A DNA stretch of 8,338 nt, taken from the NCBI GenBank assembly GCA_023415605.1, contig JAEZKB010000104.1, positions 1-8,338 of the forward strand, given 5' to 3'. The stretch comes from Pseudomonadota bacterium (GTDB lineage Bacteria; Pseudomonadota; Alphaproteobacteria; Rhizobiales; Devosiaceae). Shown here piece by piece: positions 1 to 6,039 of this stretch (position 1 is the first letter of the stretch; each line of letters begins with the position of its first letter). The position numbers and the translations under genes were made by a program. The notes under the pieces were generated by a model, which saw nothing but the letters and a program-made list of their open reading frames with translations, ran no database searches and had not been told where the DNA came from.

Positions 1-510
1 GGAGAGGATATTGGCGCGCTCGACCGGGTTCTTGAAACCGGCAAAGCTCATCTTGGTGCCGGGGGTGAAGCCCTTGGGCGAGGCGAGGAAGGCGTCGAGG
101 TTGGCGTAGGTCCACAGGTCGCCCGCGGCCTTGTGCGCTTCCATGCCGGCCGAATAGGCGAAGCCCTCGTGGCTGCCGATCAGGCGATCGACGACATCAT
201 AGAGGCCCGGGCCGGTCTTGTTGGATTCGCCCGCGCCGAAATTGTGACAGCTGGCGCACTTCTTGACGGCAGACTGGCCGGCCGCGATATCGGCGCTGGC
301 CAGCAGGGTGCCCAGCGGCACCGCCGGCGCCTCGGCTTCGGCGGCATCGCCGCCATTGTCCCCGCCCGTCTCGGCCTCGGCCAGCGTGTAGCCCGGACCG
401 CGCCCCTCGATCGGGTGGTAGATGGCTTCGGCCAGGAATCCCACGCCCATGACGAAAAGCAGGGTGCCAAGGACGGCGCCAATGATCTTGTTGAGTTCGA
501 ACGAATCCAT
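1..510 (-). CDS. membrane-anchored c-type cytochrome (CycM-like), C-terminus cut by window edge
   Basis: The gene reads leftward from an ATG at 508-510 and stays open to the window edge, giving 170 residues without a stop. Residues 9-27 form one uncleaved hydrophobic helix near the N-terminus, which should anchor the protein in the inner membrane with the rest in the periplasm. A flexible, acidic Ala/Glu/Gly linker (about 44-66) leads into a class I cytochrome c domain. The covalent haem site is CASCH at residues 85-89, and the Met haem ligand is probably M154 in PGTKM (150-154). This plan matches membrane-anchored cytochromes c552/CycM of alphaproteobacteria, which pass electrons from the bc1 complex to terminal oxidases; that role is inferred from the family. 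Only a short C-terminal helix is probably missing. The ribosome binding site is weak. The gene is divergent from pheA, as I recall from related genomes. Confidence 0.9.
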   Translation of the reverse strand, partial: MDSFELNKIIGAVLGTLLFVMGVGFLAEAIYHPIEGRGPGYTLAEAETGGDNGGDAAEAEAPAVPLGTLLASADIAAGQSAVKKCASCHNFGAGESNKTGPGLYDVVDRLIGSHEGFAYSAGMEAHKAAGDLWTYANLDAFLASPKGFTPGTKMSFAGFKNPVERANILS

Positions 511-556
511 CGCGGGTATCTTAGCCTTTGACGCCAGTTTGCAGAACGGCGGAACA

Positions 557-581
557 GTGCAAGGCCTTACCTAGCCTGCAC
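557..581 (-). other. small hairpin in the predicted leader of the cytochrome gene
   Basis: On the minus strand GTGCAGGC and GCC-T-TGCAC can form an 8-bp stem with one bulged T and an 8-nt loop. It falls inside the predicted 5' untranslated region of the cytochrome gene. No run of T follows it, so it is not an obvious terminator. Any regulatory role is speculative. Confidence 0.25.
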
Positions 582-613
582 CGGCGCTTCAAGCCCTGTC
601 CCGACGCGGGCGG

Positions 614-642
614 AAGATAGTCCGCCGTTTTCCGGGGTGCAA
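614..642 (-). promoter_or_regulatory. sigma70-type promoter for the cytochrome c gene
   Basis: Read on the minus strand, TTGCAC (642-637) is followed after exactly 17 bases by TATCTT (619-614). Both boxes resemble housekeeping promoter hexamers. Transcription would start near 607 and give a leader of about 97 nt before the ATG at 510. This is a sequence match only. Confidence 0.5.
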
Positions 643-693
643 CGGGGCTATATGTCCCTGCGACAACGCGAAACTGGAGGTCGCTGCTCAAGA

Positions 694-722
694 TTGACTC
701 GGGCGCGGCCCCGCCGCATTAA
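694..722 (+). promoter_or_regulatory. candidate sigma70-type promoter for pheA
   Basis: TTGACT (694-699) is a strong -35 box, followed after 17 bases by CATTAA (717-722), a weak -10 box. Transcription would start near 729, about 13 nt before the ribosome binding site at 742-745. I see no leader-peptide attenuator with a run of Phe codons. Confidence 0.45.
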
Positions 723-754
723 GGCGCCCGACTGTCACGGTGGAGTCACTCTCG

Positions 755-1591
755 ATGTCCCGAAAGATCGCGTTCCAGGGCGAACCCGGCGCCTTCAGCC
801 ACGCGGCGGCGCACGCGCTGTTTCCGGCCGACGAGGCGCTGCCCTGCATCACCTTCGAGGACACGATCAGCGCCGTGCAGAATGGCGAGGCCGATTATGG
901 CGTGGTGCCGGTAGAGAACTCGCTCTATGGCCGCATCACCGACATCTACCATCTGTTGCCGCAGTCGGGCCTGTACATCAACGGGGAGCACTTCCTGCGC
1001 GTCGAGATGAACCTGCTCGGCCTGCTCGGCACCACGCTCGACGAGATCGAGGCCGTGCAGTCGCTGTCGGTTGCCCTCGGCCAATGCCGCAAGTTCATCG
1101 CCAGGCACAAGCTCAGGACCATCAACGGCGTCGACACGGCCGGCTCCGCGCGCGAGGTGGCCCAGCGCGGCGATCGCACCGTGGGCGCCATCGCCTCGCG
1201 CTTTGCCGCGGAGGTCTACGGCCTCGACGTGATTGCCGCCAATATCGAGGACGCCGCGCACAACACGACGCGCTTCCTCGTCGTCTCGCGCCGGCCCGAG
1301 ACCCCCACTGCCGGCAGCGTCAAGGTAAAGACCACGTTCGTCTTTCGGGTGCGAAACGTCCCGGCCGCGCTCTACAAGGCCATGGGCGGTTTCGCCACCA
1401 ATGGCGTCAACATGACCAAGCTCGAGAGCTACATGCTGGACGGCTCGTTCACCGCCACCCAGTTCTATGCCGACATCGAGGGTCACCCGGACGACCGCAA
1501 CGTGCAGCTGGCCTTTGAGGAACTAAGGTTCTTCACCGATCAGTTCCACGTGCTCGGGGTCTATCCCGCCGCTTCGCCGGACAACGCCTGA
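755..1591 (+). CDS. pheA: prephenate dehydratase (monofunctional, with ACT regulatory domain)
   Basis: The 278-residue protein converts prephenate to phenylpyruvate in phenylalanine synthesis, in the cytoplasm. The dehydratase domain opens with IAFQGEPGAFSH (5-16). It also shows the conserved VPVENSLYGR block (51-60) and the TRF catalytic motif at 172-174 within NTTRFLV. The ACT domain (about 193-270) carries LESYM at 223-227, in the position of the ESRP-type element that binds phenylalanine, so feedback inhibition by phenylalanine is expected. There is no chorismate mutase domain, and the length is normal for a monofunctional alphaproteobacterial enzyme. An in-frame GTG at 740 would add five residues. 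I prefer the ATG at 755 because GGAG at 742-745 sits nine bases before it and would lie inside the longer reading. A 15-bp tandem repeat spans the stop codon. Confidence 0.95.
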   Translation: MSRKIAFQGEPGAFSHAAAHALFPADEALPCITFEDTISAVQNGEADYGVVPVENSLYGRITDIYHLLPQSGLYINGEHFLRVEMNLLGLLGTTLDEIEAVQSLSVALGQCRKFIARHKLRTINGVDTAGSAREVAQRGDRTVGAIASRFAAEVYGLDVIAANIEDAAHNTTRFLVVSRRPETPTAGSVKVKTTFVFRVRNVPAALYKAMGGFATNGVNMTKLESYMLDGSFTATQFYADIEGHPDDRNVQLAFEELRFFTDQFHVLGVYPAASPDNA

Positions 1592-1607
1592 GCGGACAAC
1601 GCCTCAG
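1578..1607 (+). repeat. 15-bp tandem duplication over the pheA stop codon
   Basis: CGGACAACGCCTGAG (1578-1592) is followed directly by CGGACAACGCCTCAG (1593-1607), a 14 of 15 match. The first copy contains the pheA stop codon. The second copy, read on the other strand, supplies the TGA stop of the converging gene at 1604-1822. This looks like a slippage duplication followed by one base change. Confidence 0.8.
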
Positions 1608-1822
1608 TAGAAGTCGTCGTCCTCGTCTGGCGCGATGGTAAGGCCATCGGCCTCGACGCCCCAGTCGAGATCGTCGGTTTCGTCCGCACGCCTCGCGTCG
1701 GCTTCGAGGATCTGGGTCTGGAACGCCGGCAGGTACAGGGGGGATCCGACTTCGCGGATGCTGGCCCGCTGCATCTGGCTGAGGGCGATCAGGTCACTGG
1801 GAACACGCACTGACTTCAACAT
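1604..1822 (-). CDS. small acidic protein of unknown function (72 residues)
   Basis: I do not recognise this family. The start is well supported: on the minus strand AAGGAGG (1836-1830) lies seven bases before the ATG at 1822. The first half (residues about 1-40) has a normal mix of hydrophobic and charged residues. The second half is increasingly acidic and ends in EDDDFY, which suggests a disordered tail. There is no signal peptide, membrane segment or cysteine. The gene converges on pheA with only 12 bases between the stop codons and no clear terminator between them. The ribosome binding site lies in a small hairpin (see findings). The gene may be confined to close relatives. I am fairly sure it is translated and have no basis for a function. 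Confidence 0.7.
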   Translation of the reverse strand: MLKSVRVPSDLIALSQMQRASIREVGSPLYLPAFQTQILEADARRADETDDLDWGVEADGLTIAPDEDDDFY

Positions 1823-1912
1823 GACAAGCCCTCCTTGGGCTCGTGATGTCGCCTAGAATGCGCTCGAGTTTGTTAATAACTGCTGAGGGGCGCGTTCAGC
1901 CTCGTCGGCTCC

Positions 1913-2308
1913 TCATGCTTCGAGGCCCGCGTCCTTCTTGAGCGCGCCAAGCAGGTACTTGAGGCCTGCAATGTTCTGGCTGGCCTCGATCCTGGGGACC
2001 ATGGCCTCGGCCGAGATGGCGATACTCTCGCTCAGCGACTCGAGCGCCGAGACGATCTGGAACAGGTCGCGGCGAAGATCGTGCCCCGGCGGCAGGTTGT
2101 CGATCAGCCGGTCGGCAAGCTCCAGCGCGGAAATAATCTGGCGCCGCGTCCTGTCGGCCTCGGCCAGCAGTGCGTCGGTGGCGTAGGAGCGGCCTCGCGC
2201 CGCGGCACGGTAGCCGTCGGCAATCACGTTCCAGTGCGAGATCATGCCCTGCCACATGCCGATGTGGCGGCGGGCCTCAGCTTCGTCGTGGCTGCCTCTG
2301 GCGATCAT
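1913..2308 (-). CDS. hypothetical helical protein (131 residues)
   Basis: I do not recognise this gene. The predicted protein is soluble and almost entirely helical, with alternating charged and hydrophobic residues. A central stretch (about 45-105) reads like a helical bundle or coiled coil, with one NLPPGHDLR turn around residues 70-78 between helices. It has no cysteine, signal peptide or membrane segment. The start ATG at 2308 is preceded on the minus strand by GGAG with about seven bases of spacing. A different reading frame over the same bases is also open, but it lacks this ribosome binding site. The gene is transcribed away from the SRP RNA gene and is separated from the next minus-strand gene by 90 bases, so the two could share a transcript. 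Function is unknown. Confidence 0.7.
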   Translation of the reverse strand: MIARGSHDEAEARRHIGMWQGMISHWNVIADGYRAAARGRSYATDALLAEADRTRRQIISALELADRLIDNLPPGHDLRRDLFQIVSALESLSESIAISAEAMVPRIEASQNIAGLKYLLGALKKDAGLEA

Positions 2309-2369
2309 GCGCGAACTCCGTCACTGGTACTGGTCCGGAGAACGGCGGGATCGCGGCCGCGGTTGCATC

Positions 2370-2398
2370 TTGCCTTCGACGCAATGAGTCGCCATATA
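2370..2398 (+). promoter_or_regulatory. promoter of the SRP RNA gene
   Basis: TTGCCT (2370-2375, extending to CTTGCC from 2369) is followed after 17 bases by CATATA (2393-2398). The predicted start is 2405, which is exactly the first G of the closing stem of the SRP RNA. This agreement between two independent signals makes the call stronger than the boxes alone. Confidence 0.65.
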
Positions 2399-2404
2399 GC
2401 GGTC

Positions 2405-2500
2405 GGGAGGTTGGCGCGGACGTGTTCCTCGCCAACCGGGTCAGGACCGGAAGGTAGCAGCCCCAACGAGACCTTCACGGGTCGTTGCCAGCCTCCTACT
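2405..2500 (+). ncRNA. ffs: signal recognition particle RNA, small bacterial (4.5S) type
   Basis: This is the RNA of the signal recognition particle, which binds Ffh and targets ribosomes making inner-membrane proteins to FtsY. The diagnostic apical part is GGTCAGG at 2439-2445 and GGAAGGTAGCAGCC at 2449-2462. It contains the GGAA tetraloop on a CC/GG pair and the asymmetric internal loop that contacts the Ffh M domain. The two ends close as a perfect 10-bp stem: 2406-2415 pairs with 2487-2496, with one G-T wobble. The length of about 96 nt fits the family. The exact 3' end is uncertain by a few bases. The gene sits just before dnaX, a common arrangement in alphaproteobacteria. Confidence 0.95.
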
Positions 2501-2524
2501 TCCCCACATGTTTATCGCCGCCGC

Positions 2525-2549
2525 CCCGCTTTCGCGGGCAGGAAATTTT
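2525..2549 (+). terminator. weak candidate terminator after the SRP RNA
   Basis: CCCGC (2525-2529) and GCGGG (2534-2538) form a 5-bp stem around TTTC. The only T run (2546-2549) starts seven bases after the stem, which is far for a classic terminator. It overlaps the -35 box of the predicted dnaX promoter, so the two calls compete in part. Confidence 0.3.
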
Positions 2550-2576
2550 GCGGTCCGGTCGAAGGGTCGCTATATA
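2548..2576 (+). promoter_or_regulatory. candidate dnaX promoter giving a leaderless transcript
   Basis: TTGCGG (2548-2553) is followed after 17 bases by TATATA (2571-2576). Counting seven bases from the -10 box puts the start at 2583, the A of the dnaX ATG. An overlapping TATACT (2573-2578) would shift the start by two bases and has poorer spacing. Confidence 0.45.
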
Positions 2577-2582
2577 CTTTTC

Positions 2583-4382
2583 ATGGCTGACGAGACTCCC
2601 GACGAGATTGGACTGCCCGGACTGAGCCCGCCCCCGGCGGCGCCCGCGGCCAAGCCCTATGTGGTGCTGGCGCGGCGCTACCGCCCGACCAGCTTCGATA
2701 CGCTGATCGGGCAGGACGCGATGGTGCAGACCCTCGCCAACGCCTTCAAATCCGGCCGCATCCATCACGCCTTCATCCTCACCGGCGTGCGCGGCGTGGG
2801 CAAGACCACCACCGCCCGCATTCTCGCGCGGGCCTTCAACTACGAGGACGAGACCGGCCGCCATCCGACGCTGGACCTCGCGAAAGAAGGCGTCCACTGC
2901 CGCGCCATAATCGAGGGACGGCATGTCGACGTGGTCGAGATGGACGCAGCGTCCAATACCGGCATCAACGACATCCGCGAGATCATCGACTCGGTGAAGT
3001 ACGGCCCGGTTTCGGCGCCCTATAAGGTTTACATCATCGACGAAGTGCACATGCTCTCGACGGCGGCCTTCAACGGGCTGCTCAAGACGCTGGAAGAGCC
3101 GCCGCCCTATGTAAAATTCATCTTCGCCACCACCGAAATCCGTAAGGTGCCGGTGACGATCCTCAGCCGCTGCATGCGCTTCGACCTGCGGCGCGTCACT
3201 CCCGAAGTGATGACGGAGCATTTGAAGGATCTGCTCGGCCGCGAGGGCATCGGCTACGAGGACGAGGCCTTGTCGATGATCGTGCGGGCCGGCGAAGGCT
3301 CGGTGCGCGACAACCAATCTTTGCTCGCCCAGGCGATCAGCCACGGCGACGGCAAGGTCACGGCCGCCACCGTCAAGGCCATGCTCGGTCTCGGCGACCG
3401 CGCCAAGACCATCGACCTCTTCGAAGAGCTTATGCGCGGCGATATCGCTGCGGCACTCGGCTCGATGCGCGCCCTCTACGACGCCGGCGCCGATCCGCAG
3501 ACCATCGTTGCCGATCTCGTCGACTTCACCCATCTGGTCACCCGCATCAAGGTCGTCCCAGCCGCCGCCGACGATGTGTCGCTGACGCCGGACGAGCGCA
3601 CGCGGGGCGCCGAGCTGGCGGGGAAACTCGCCATGCGAGTGCTGACGCGCACCTGGCAGATCCTGTTCAAGGGCTTCGACGAAGTCGCCAAGGCGGCCAA
3701 TGGCCTGCAGGCGGCCGAGATGGTGCTGATCCGCCTCGCCCATGCCGCCGACCTGCCGACGCCGGACGAGTTGATCGCCAAACTCGCGAACCAGCCGATG
3801 CCGACGCCGGCCACTGCTCCTGCGCCGCGTCCGAGCGGCCCCACCGGGGGCGCTCCCTCAGGCGGCGGCAGCTCGGGCGGCGCTTCGGCCATGCGCGTCG
3901 CCAGTTCCCAGCCGGAGCCGGTCGCCGTGGCCCAGCCGGTGGCGCAGCCGGCTATGCCGGCCGGTCCGCAGACTTATGCCGAACTCATCGAGATGGCGCG
4001 CAATCGCCGCGACATCCTCGTCGTTACCGCGCTCGAACAGAGCCTCCGCCCTGTGTCGATGACCGACGGCCGTCTCGAAGTCGCGCTGGTGGAGGGCGCC
4101 GATCCAGGCATCATCCAGACGCTCAGCGCCCGTTTGAAATTCTGGACCGGCCGGCACTGGATGGTGTCGGTCTCCACCACCGCCGAAGCCGCGCCGACTA
4201 TTCGCGAAGTCCGCGACCAGCGCCGCGCCGACGAAGTGGCGGAGGCCAAGGCCGATCCGCTGGTCCAGGCGATCCTGGCGCAGTTCCCCGGGTCGGAACT
4301 GCGCGTGGTCGAGAAAATTGAATCTCCGCCCGTCGAGGCCTATCTCGACGCCATCCGCGACGAAGACGAGGACGACGAATGA
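2583..4382 (+). CDS. dnaX: DNA polymerase III subunit tau (clamp loader ATPase)
   Basis: The 599-residue protein is the ATPase and organising subunit of the clamp loader at the replication fork. The AAA+ module shows Walker A GVRGVGKT (68-75), Walker B IIDE (151-154), sensor 1 FATTE (181-185), the SRC arginine finger motif (195-197) and sensor 2 around R242. The zinc-binding insert is reduced: of the usual four cysteines only C106 remains. A Pro/Ala/Gly-rich linker (about 405-462) leads to the tau C-terminal domain (463-599), which binds the helicase and polymerase in the family. The stretch after R242 reads DNQSLLAQA, where an Asp is usual at residue 249. The frame is open from an ATG at 2508, but that codon directly follows the SRP RNA. 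I prefer the ATG at 2583, where the promoter points; it has no good ribosome binding site. The linker contains no A-rich slippery sequence for a short gamma form. Confidence 0.95.
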   Translation: MADETPDEIGLPGLSPPPAAPAAKPYVVLARRYRPTSFDTLIGQDAMVQTLANAFKSGRIHHAFILTGVRGVGKTTTARILARAFNYEDETGRHPTLDLAKEGVHCRAIIEGRHVDVVEMDAASNTGINDIREIIDSVKYGPVSAPYKVYIIDEVHMLSTAAFNGLLKTLEEPPPYVKFIFATTEIRKVPVTILSRCMRFDLRRVTPEVMTEHLKDLLGREGIGYEDEALSMIVRAGEGSVRDNQSLLAQAISHGDGKVTAATVKAMLGLGDRAKTIDLFEELMRGDIAAALGSMRALYDAGADPQTIVADLVDFTHLVTRIKVVPAAADDVSLTPDERTRGAELAGKLAMRVLTRTWQILFKGFDEVAKAANGLQAAEMVLIRLAHAADLPTPDELIAKLANQPMPTPATAPAPRPSGPTGGAPSGGGSSGGASAMRVASSQPEPVAVAQPVAQPAMPAGPQTYAELIEMARNRRDILVVTALEQSLRPVSMTDGRLEVALVEGADPGIIQTLSARLKFWTGRHWMVSVSTTAEAAPTIREVRDQRRADEVAEAKADPLVQAILAQFPGSELRVVEKIESPPVEAYLDAIRDEDEDDE

Positions 4383-4702
4383 AAGACCTTATGGGCATGA
4401 TGAAGGGCATCGGCGAGATGAAGGCCAAGATGGAGGCCGCGCAGGCCGAAATCGGCAATCTCGTGGTCGAGGGCAAGGCCGGCGGCGGTCTCGTCACCGT
4501 CAGCCTCTCGGGCAAGGGCGACCTGCGCGGCGTCAAGATCGACCCATCGCTGTTCCGCGATGACGATGTCGAGGTGCTCGAGGACCTCTTGATCGCCGCC
4601 CATGCCGACGCCAAGGGCAAAGCCGAAGCCGAAGTCGCCCGCAAGATGCAGGACGTCACCGCCGGCCTTCCCATTCCTCCGGGCATGAAGCTGCCGTTCT
4701 AG
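4379..4702 (+). CDS. ybaB: YbaB/EbfC family nucleoid-associated protein
   Basis: The 107-residue protein belongs to the YbaB/EbfC family of small DNA-binding proteins that form tweezer-like dimers and coat the chromosome. The Met-rich N-terminal helix (1-30), the central strand region GGGLVTVSLSGKGDLR (36-51) and the C-terminal PPGMKLPF (100-107) are family hallmarks. The length is typical. Its ATG overlaps the dnaX stop by four bases (ATGA, 4379-4382), so translation is very likely coupled to dnaX. The dnaX-ybaB-recR order is conserved across many bacteria and links the protein to replication and repair, though its exact role is unsettled. Nothing is odd in the sequence. Confidence 0.95.
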   Translation: MKDLMGMMKGIGEMKAKMEAAQAEIGNLVVEGKAGGGLVTVSLSGKGDLRGVKIDPSLFRDDDVEVLEDLLIAAHADAKGKAEAEVARKMQDVTAGLPIPPGMKLPF

Positions 4703-4706
4703 CGCG

Positions 4707-4802
4707 TACGACCTTGTGGTTCGGCAGGCTCACCATGAGGTCTATTTCCAGATCGAGCCTTCAGTAGACCTCATCCTGAGCCTGTCGAAGGACGAGGTCG
4801 TG
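4707..4802 (+). repeat. REP-like long imperfect palindrome between ybaB and recR
   Basis: Two 38-nt arms (4707-4744 and 4765-4802) are inverted copies of each other, matching at 31 of 38 positions around a 20-nt loop. In RNA, three of the seven mismatches are G-U wobbles. The other four fall in two 2x2 internal loops, at 4718-4719 against 4790-4791 and at 4733-4734 against 4775-4776. Each arm contains a core related to TTCGACAGGCTCA, a motif I recall as a frequent interspersed repeat in alphaproteobacterial intergenic regions. The right arm ends 17 bases before the recR start codon. It could act as a partial terminator, an mRNA stabiliser or a mobile repeat. Confidence 0.8.
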
Positions 4803-4819
4803 GCACCACTGAGATATCC

Positions 4820-5416
4820 ATGGCCACCGGCGGACCCGAGATCGAGCAACTGATCCAGCTCCTGGCGCGACTGCCGGGGCTCGGCCCGCGTTCGGCGCGG
4901 CGTGCGGTGCTGCACCTGATCAAGAAGAAGGACAGCCTGATGATCCCGCTCTCCGCGGCGCTCGATCGCGCCGTCGAAGCGGTGACCGTCTGCGAGGTCT
5001 GCGGCAACGTCGATACGCGCTCGCCCTGCGGCATCTGCTCGGACCCGCGCCGCAGCGAGTCCGGCCTCCTGATTGTGGTCGAAGATGTCGCCGACCTCTG
5101 GGCGCTCGAGCGCGCCGGCGTCGGACAGGTCAAATATCACGTGCTTGGCGGCGTGCTGTCGCCCCTCGACGGCGTAGGGCCGGACGACCTTTCGATCGAG
5201 CCGCTGATCCGCCGCGCCGGGGAGTTCTCCGAGATCGTGCTTGCCGTCAACGCCACCGTCGAGGGCCAGACCACCGCCCACTACATCACCGACCGCTTGC
5301 ACGGCTTCGACGTCAAGGTCACGCGCCTCGCGCACGGCGTACCCGTCGGCGGCGAACTCGACTATCTCGACGAAGGCACTCTCAGCCAGGCGCTACGGGC
5401 GCGCACGGAAATCTAG
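4820..5416 (+). CDS. recR: recombination mediator protein RecR
   Basis: The 198-residue protein is the RecR subunit of the RecFOR pathway, which loads RecA at single-strand gaps. It has the full family layout: a helix-hairpin-helix with LPGLGPRSARR (18-28), a four-cysteine zinc finger (C58, C61, C70, C73), and a Toprim domain (about 82-175) with the acidic E88 in IVVED and the LGG loop at 109-111. The C-terminal LAHGVPVGGELDYLDEGTL is the usual RecR ending. The length is standard. The ATG at 4820 has only a poor upstream GAG. The gene lies 117 bases after ybaB, with the palindromic repeat in the gap. Co-transcription with dnaX-ybaB is likely but could be modulated by that hairpin. Confidence 0.95.
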   Translation: MATGGPEIEQLIQLLARLPGLGPRSARRAVLHLIKKKDSLMIPLSAALDRAVEAVTVCEVCGNVDTRSPCGICSDPRRSESGLLIVVEDVADLWALERAGVGQVKYHVLGGVLSPLDGVGPDDLSIEPLIRRAGEFSEIVLAVNATVEGQTTAHYITDRLHGFDVKVTRLAHGVPVGGELDYLDEGTLSQALRARTEI

Positions 5417-5473
5417 CCTCGTCCACGCTGTCGTTCCCTTGCAGGCGGGACTTCATGGCGAGGAGCACAGGCG

Positions 5474-5500
5474 CGTGTGGGATTGATCCTCGCCCACACG
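5474..5500. terminator. hairpin between convergent genes, possible bidirectional terminator
   Basis: CGTGTGGG (5474-5481) and CCCACACG (5493-5500) form a perfect 8-bp stem with an 11-nt loop. It lies between the ends of recR and the converging minus-strand gene. Neither strand has a T run after the stem, so its termination role is inferred from position and stability only. The rest of the 121-base gap shows nothing I can name. Confidence 0.4.
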
Positions 5501-5537
5501 GGGGGAAACGACGAGGCCAACTTGAGCCGGTGCGCCC

Positions 5538-6008
5538 CTAATGCACACCCCGTCCGGGATCAAACCCGTCCTCATCATCGGTCCACTCGGTCTCATCGAG
5601 CACGTCATTCTCGACCAGATCGTCGTCGAGCGACGCCTCGTCGGCCTGCTCGATGGCCTCGAGTTCATCGGAATCGGGTGACAGCGTTTCCCGGTGGTCC
5701 TCGGGATTGTGATCAACCGAAGCCGGATCCATGGACTCGCCTGTCTCCCCTTCGAGAGCCGAAATGGCCTGCTCGACCTGACCCAAGAGTGCGCCGGGAT
5801 CGTCCTGTCCGAAATCTGAGGCCTCCCGCTCGCTCAGCTCGTCGCGGTAGTAGCGGAGGCGCTCCAAGCGCTCTTCACGCGGGAATTCGTCGGAATAGAG
5901 CAACTCGTCGATCTCGTTCTGGCTGATCGGGTTGACGATCAGCACCTGGTCGGTGCCGTCGTTGCTGCGCGTATCCTGCGACTCGACGGTGCGGTTGATG
6001 TGGCTCAC
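5538..6008 (-). CDS. acidic protein of unknown function (156 residues)
   Basis: I do not recognise this family. The start is a GTG at 6008, chosen because GGGAGG on the minus strand (6019-6014) lies six bases before it. The first 20 residues look disordered. Residues about 24-88 are probably helical and contain an Arg/Glu-rich stretch (about 43-62). From about 90 to the end the protein is dominated by Asp and Glu with few hydrophobic residues, so a long disordered tail is likely. There is no signal peptide, membrane helix or cysteine. The gene converges on recR and diverges from the DUF2945 gene. A GAAC-N17-CGTT site upstream suggests stress-sigma control. Very acidic small proteins may bind basic partners or ions, but I cannot assign a role. 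Confidence 0.75.
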   Translation of the reverse strand: MSHINRTVESQDTRSNDGTDQVLIVNPISQNEIDELLYSDEFPREERLERLRYYRDELSEREASDFGQDDPGALLGQVEQAISALEGETGESMDPASVDHNPEDHRETLSPDSDELEAIEQADEASLDDDLVENDVLDETEWTDDEDGFDPGRGVH

Positions 6009-6039
6009 TTGGGTCCTCCCTATCGTTGCATGAAACCTG

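Noticed and set aside
637..1518. Long plus-strand frame overlapping pheA in another frame
   Set aside because: It is Arg/Pro/Gly-rich with no recognisable domain, and the pheA frame carries all the family motifs.
1872..1880. AT-rich palindrome-like GTTAATAAC upstream of the 72-residue gene
   Set aside because: It stands out in GC-rich DNA, but is too short and has no matching promoter spacing to call an operator or a CtrA-type site.
2508..2582. Upstream ATG extending DnaX by 25 residues
   Set aside because: It starts directly after the SRP RNA with no ribosome binding site, and the predicted promoter lies downstream of it.
2496..3743. Long minus-strand frame opposite dnaX
   Set aside because: It has shadow-type composition and lies opposite the strongly conserved ATPase domain of dnaX; it also overlaps the dnaX promoter.
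3795..3974. Possible programmed frameshift making a short gamma form of DnaX
   Set aside because: The linker region is GC-rich and has no run of A bases or A-AAA-AAG type slippery site.
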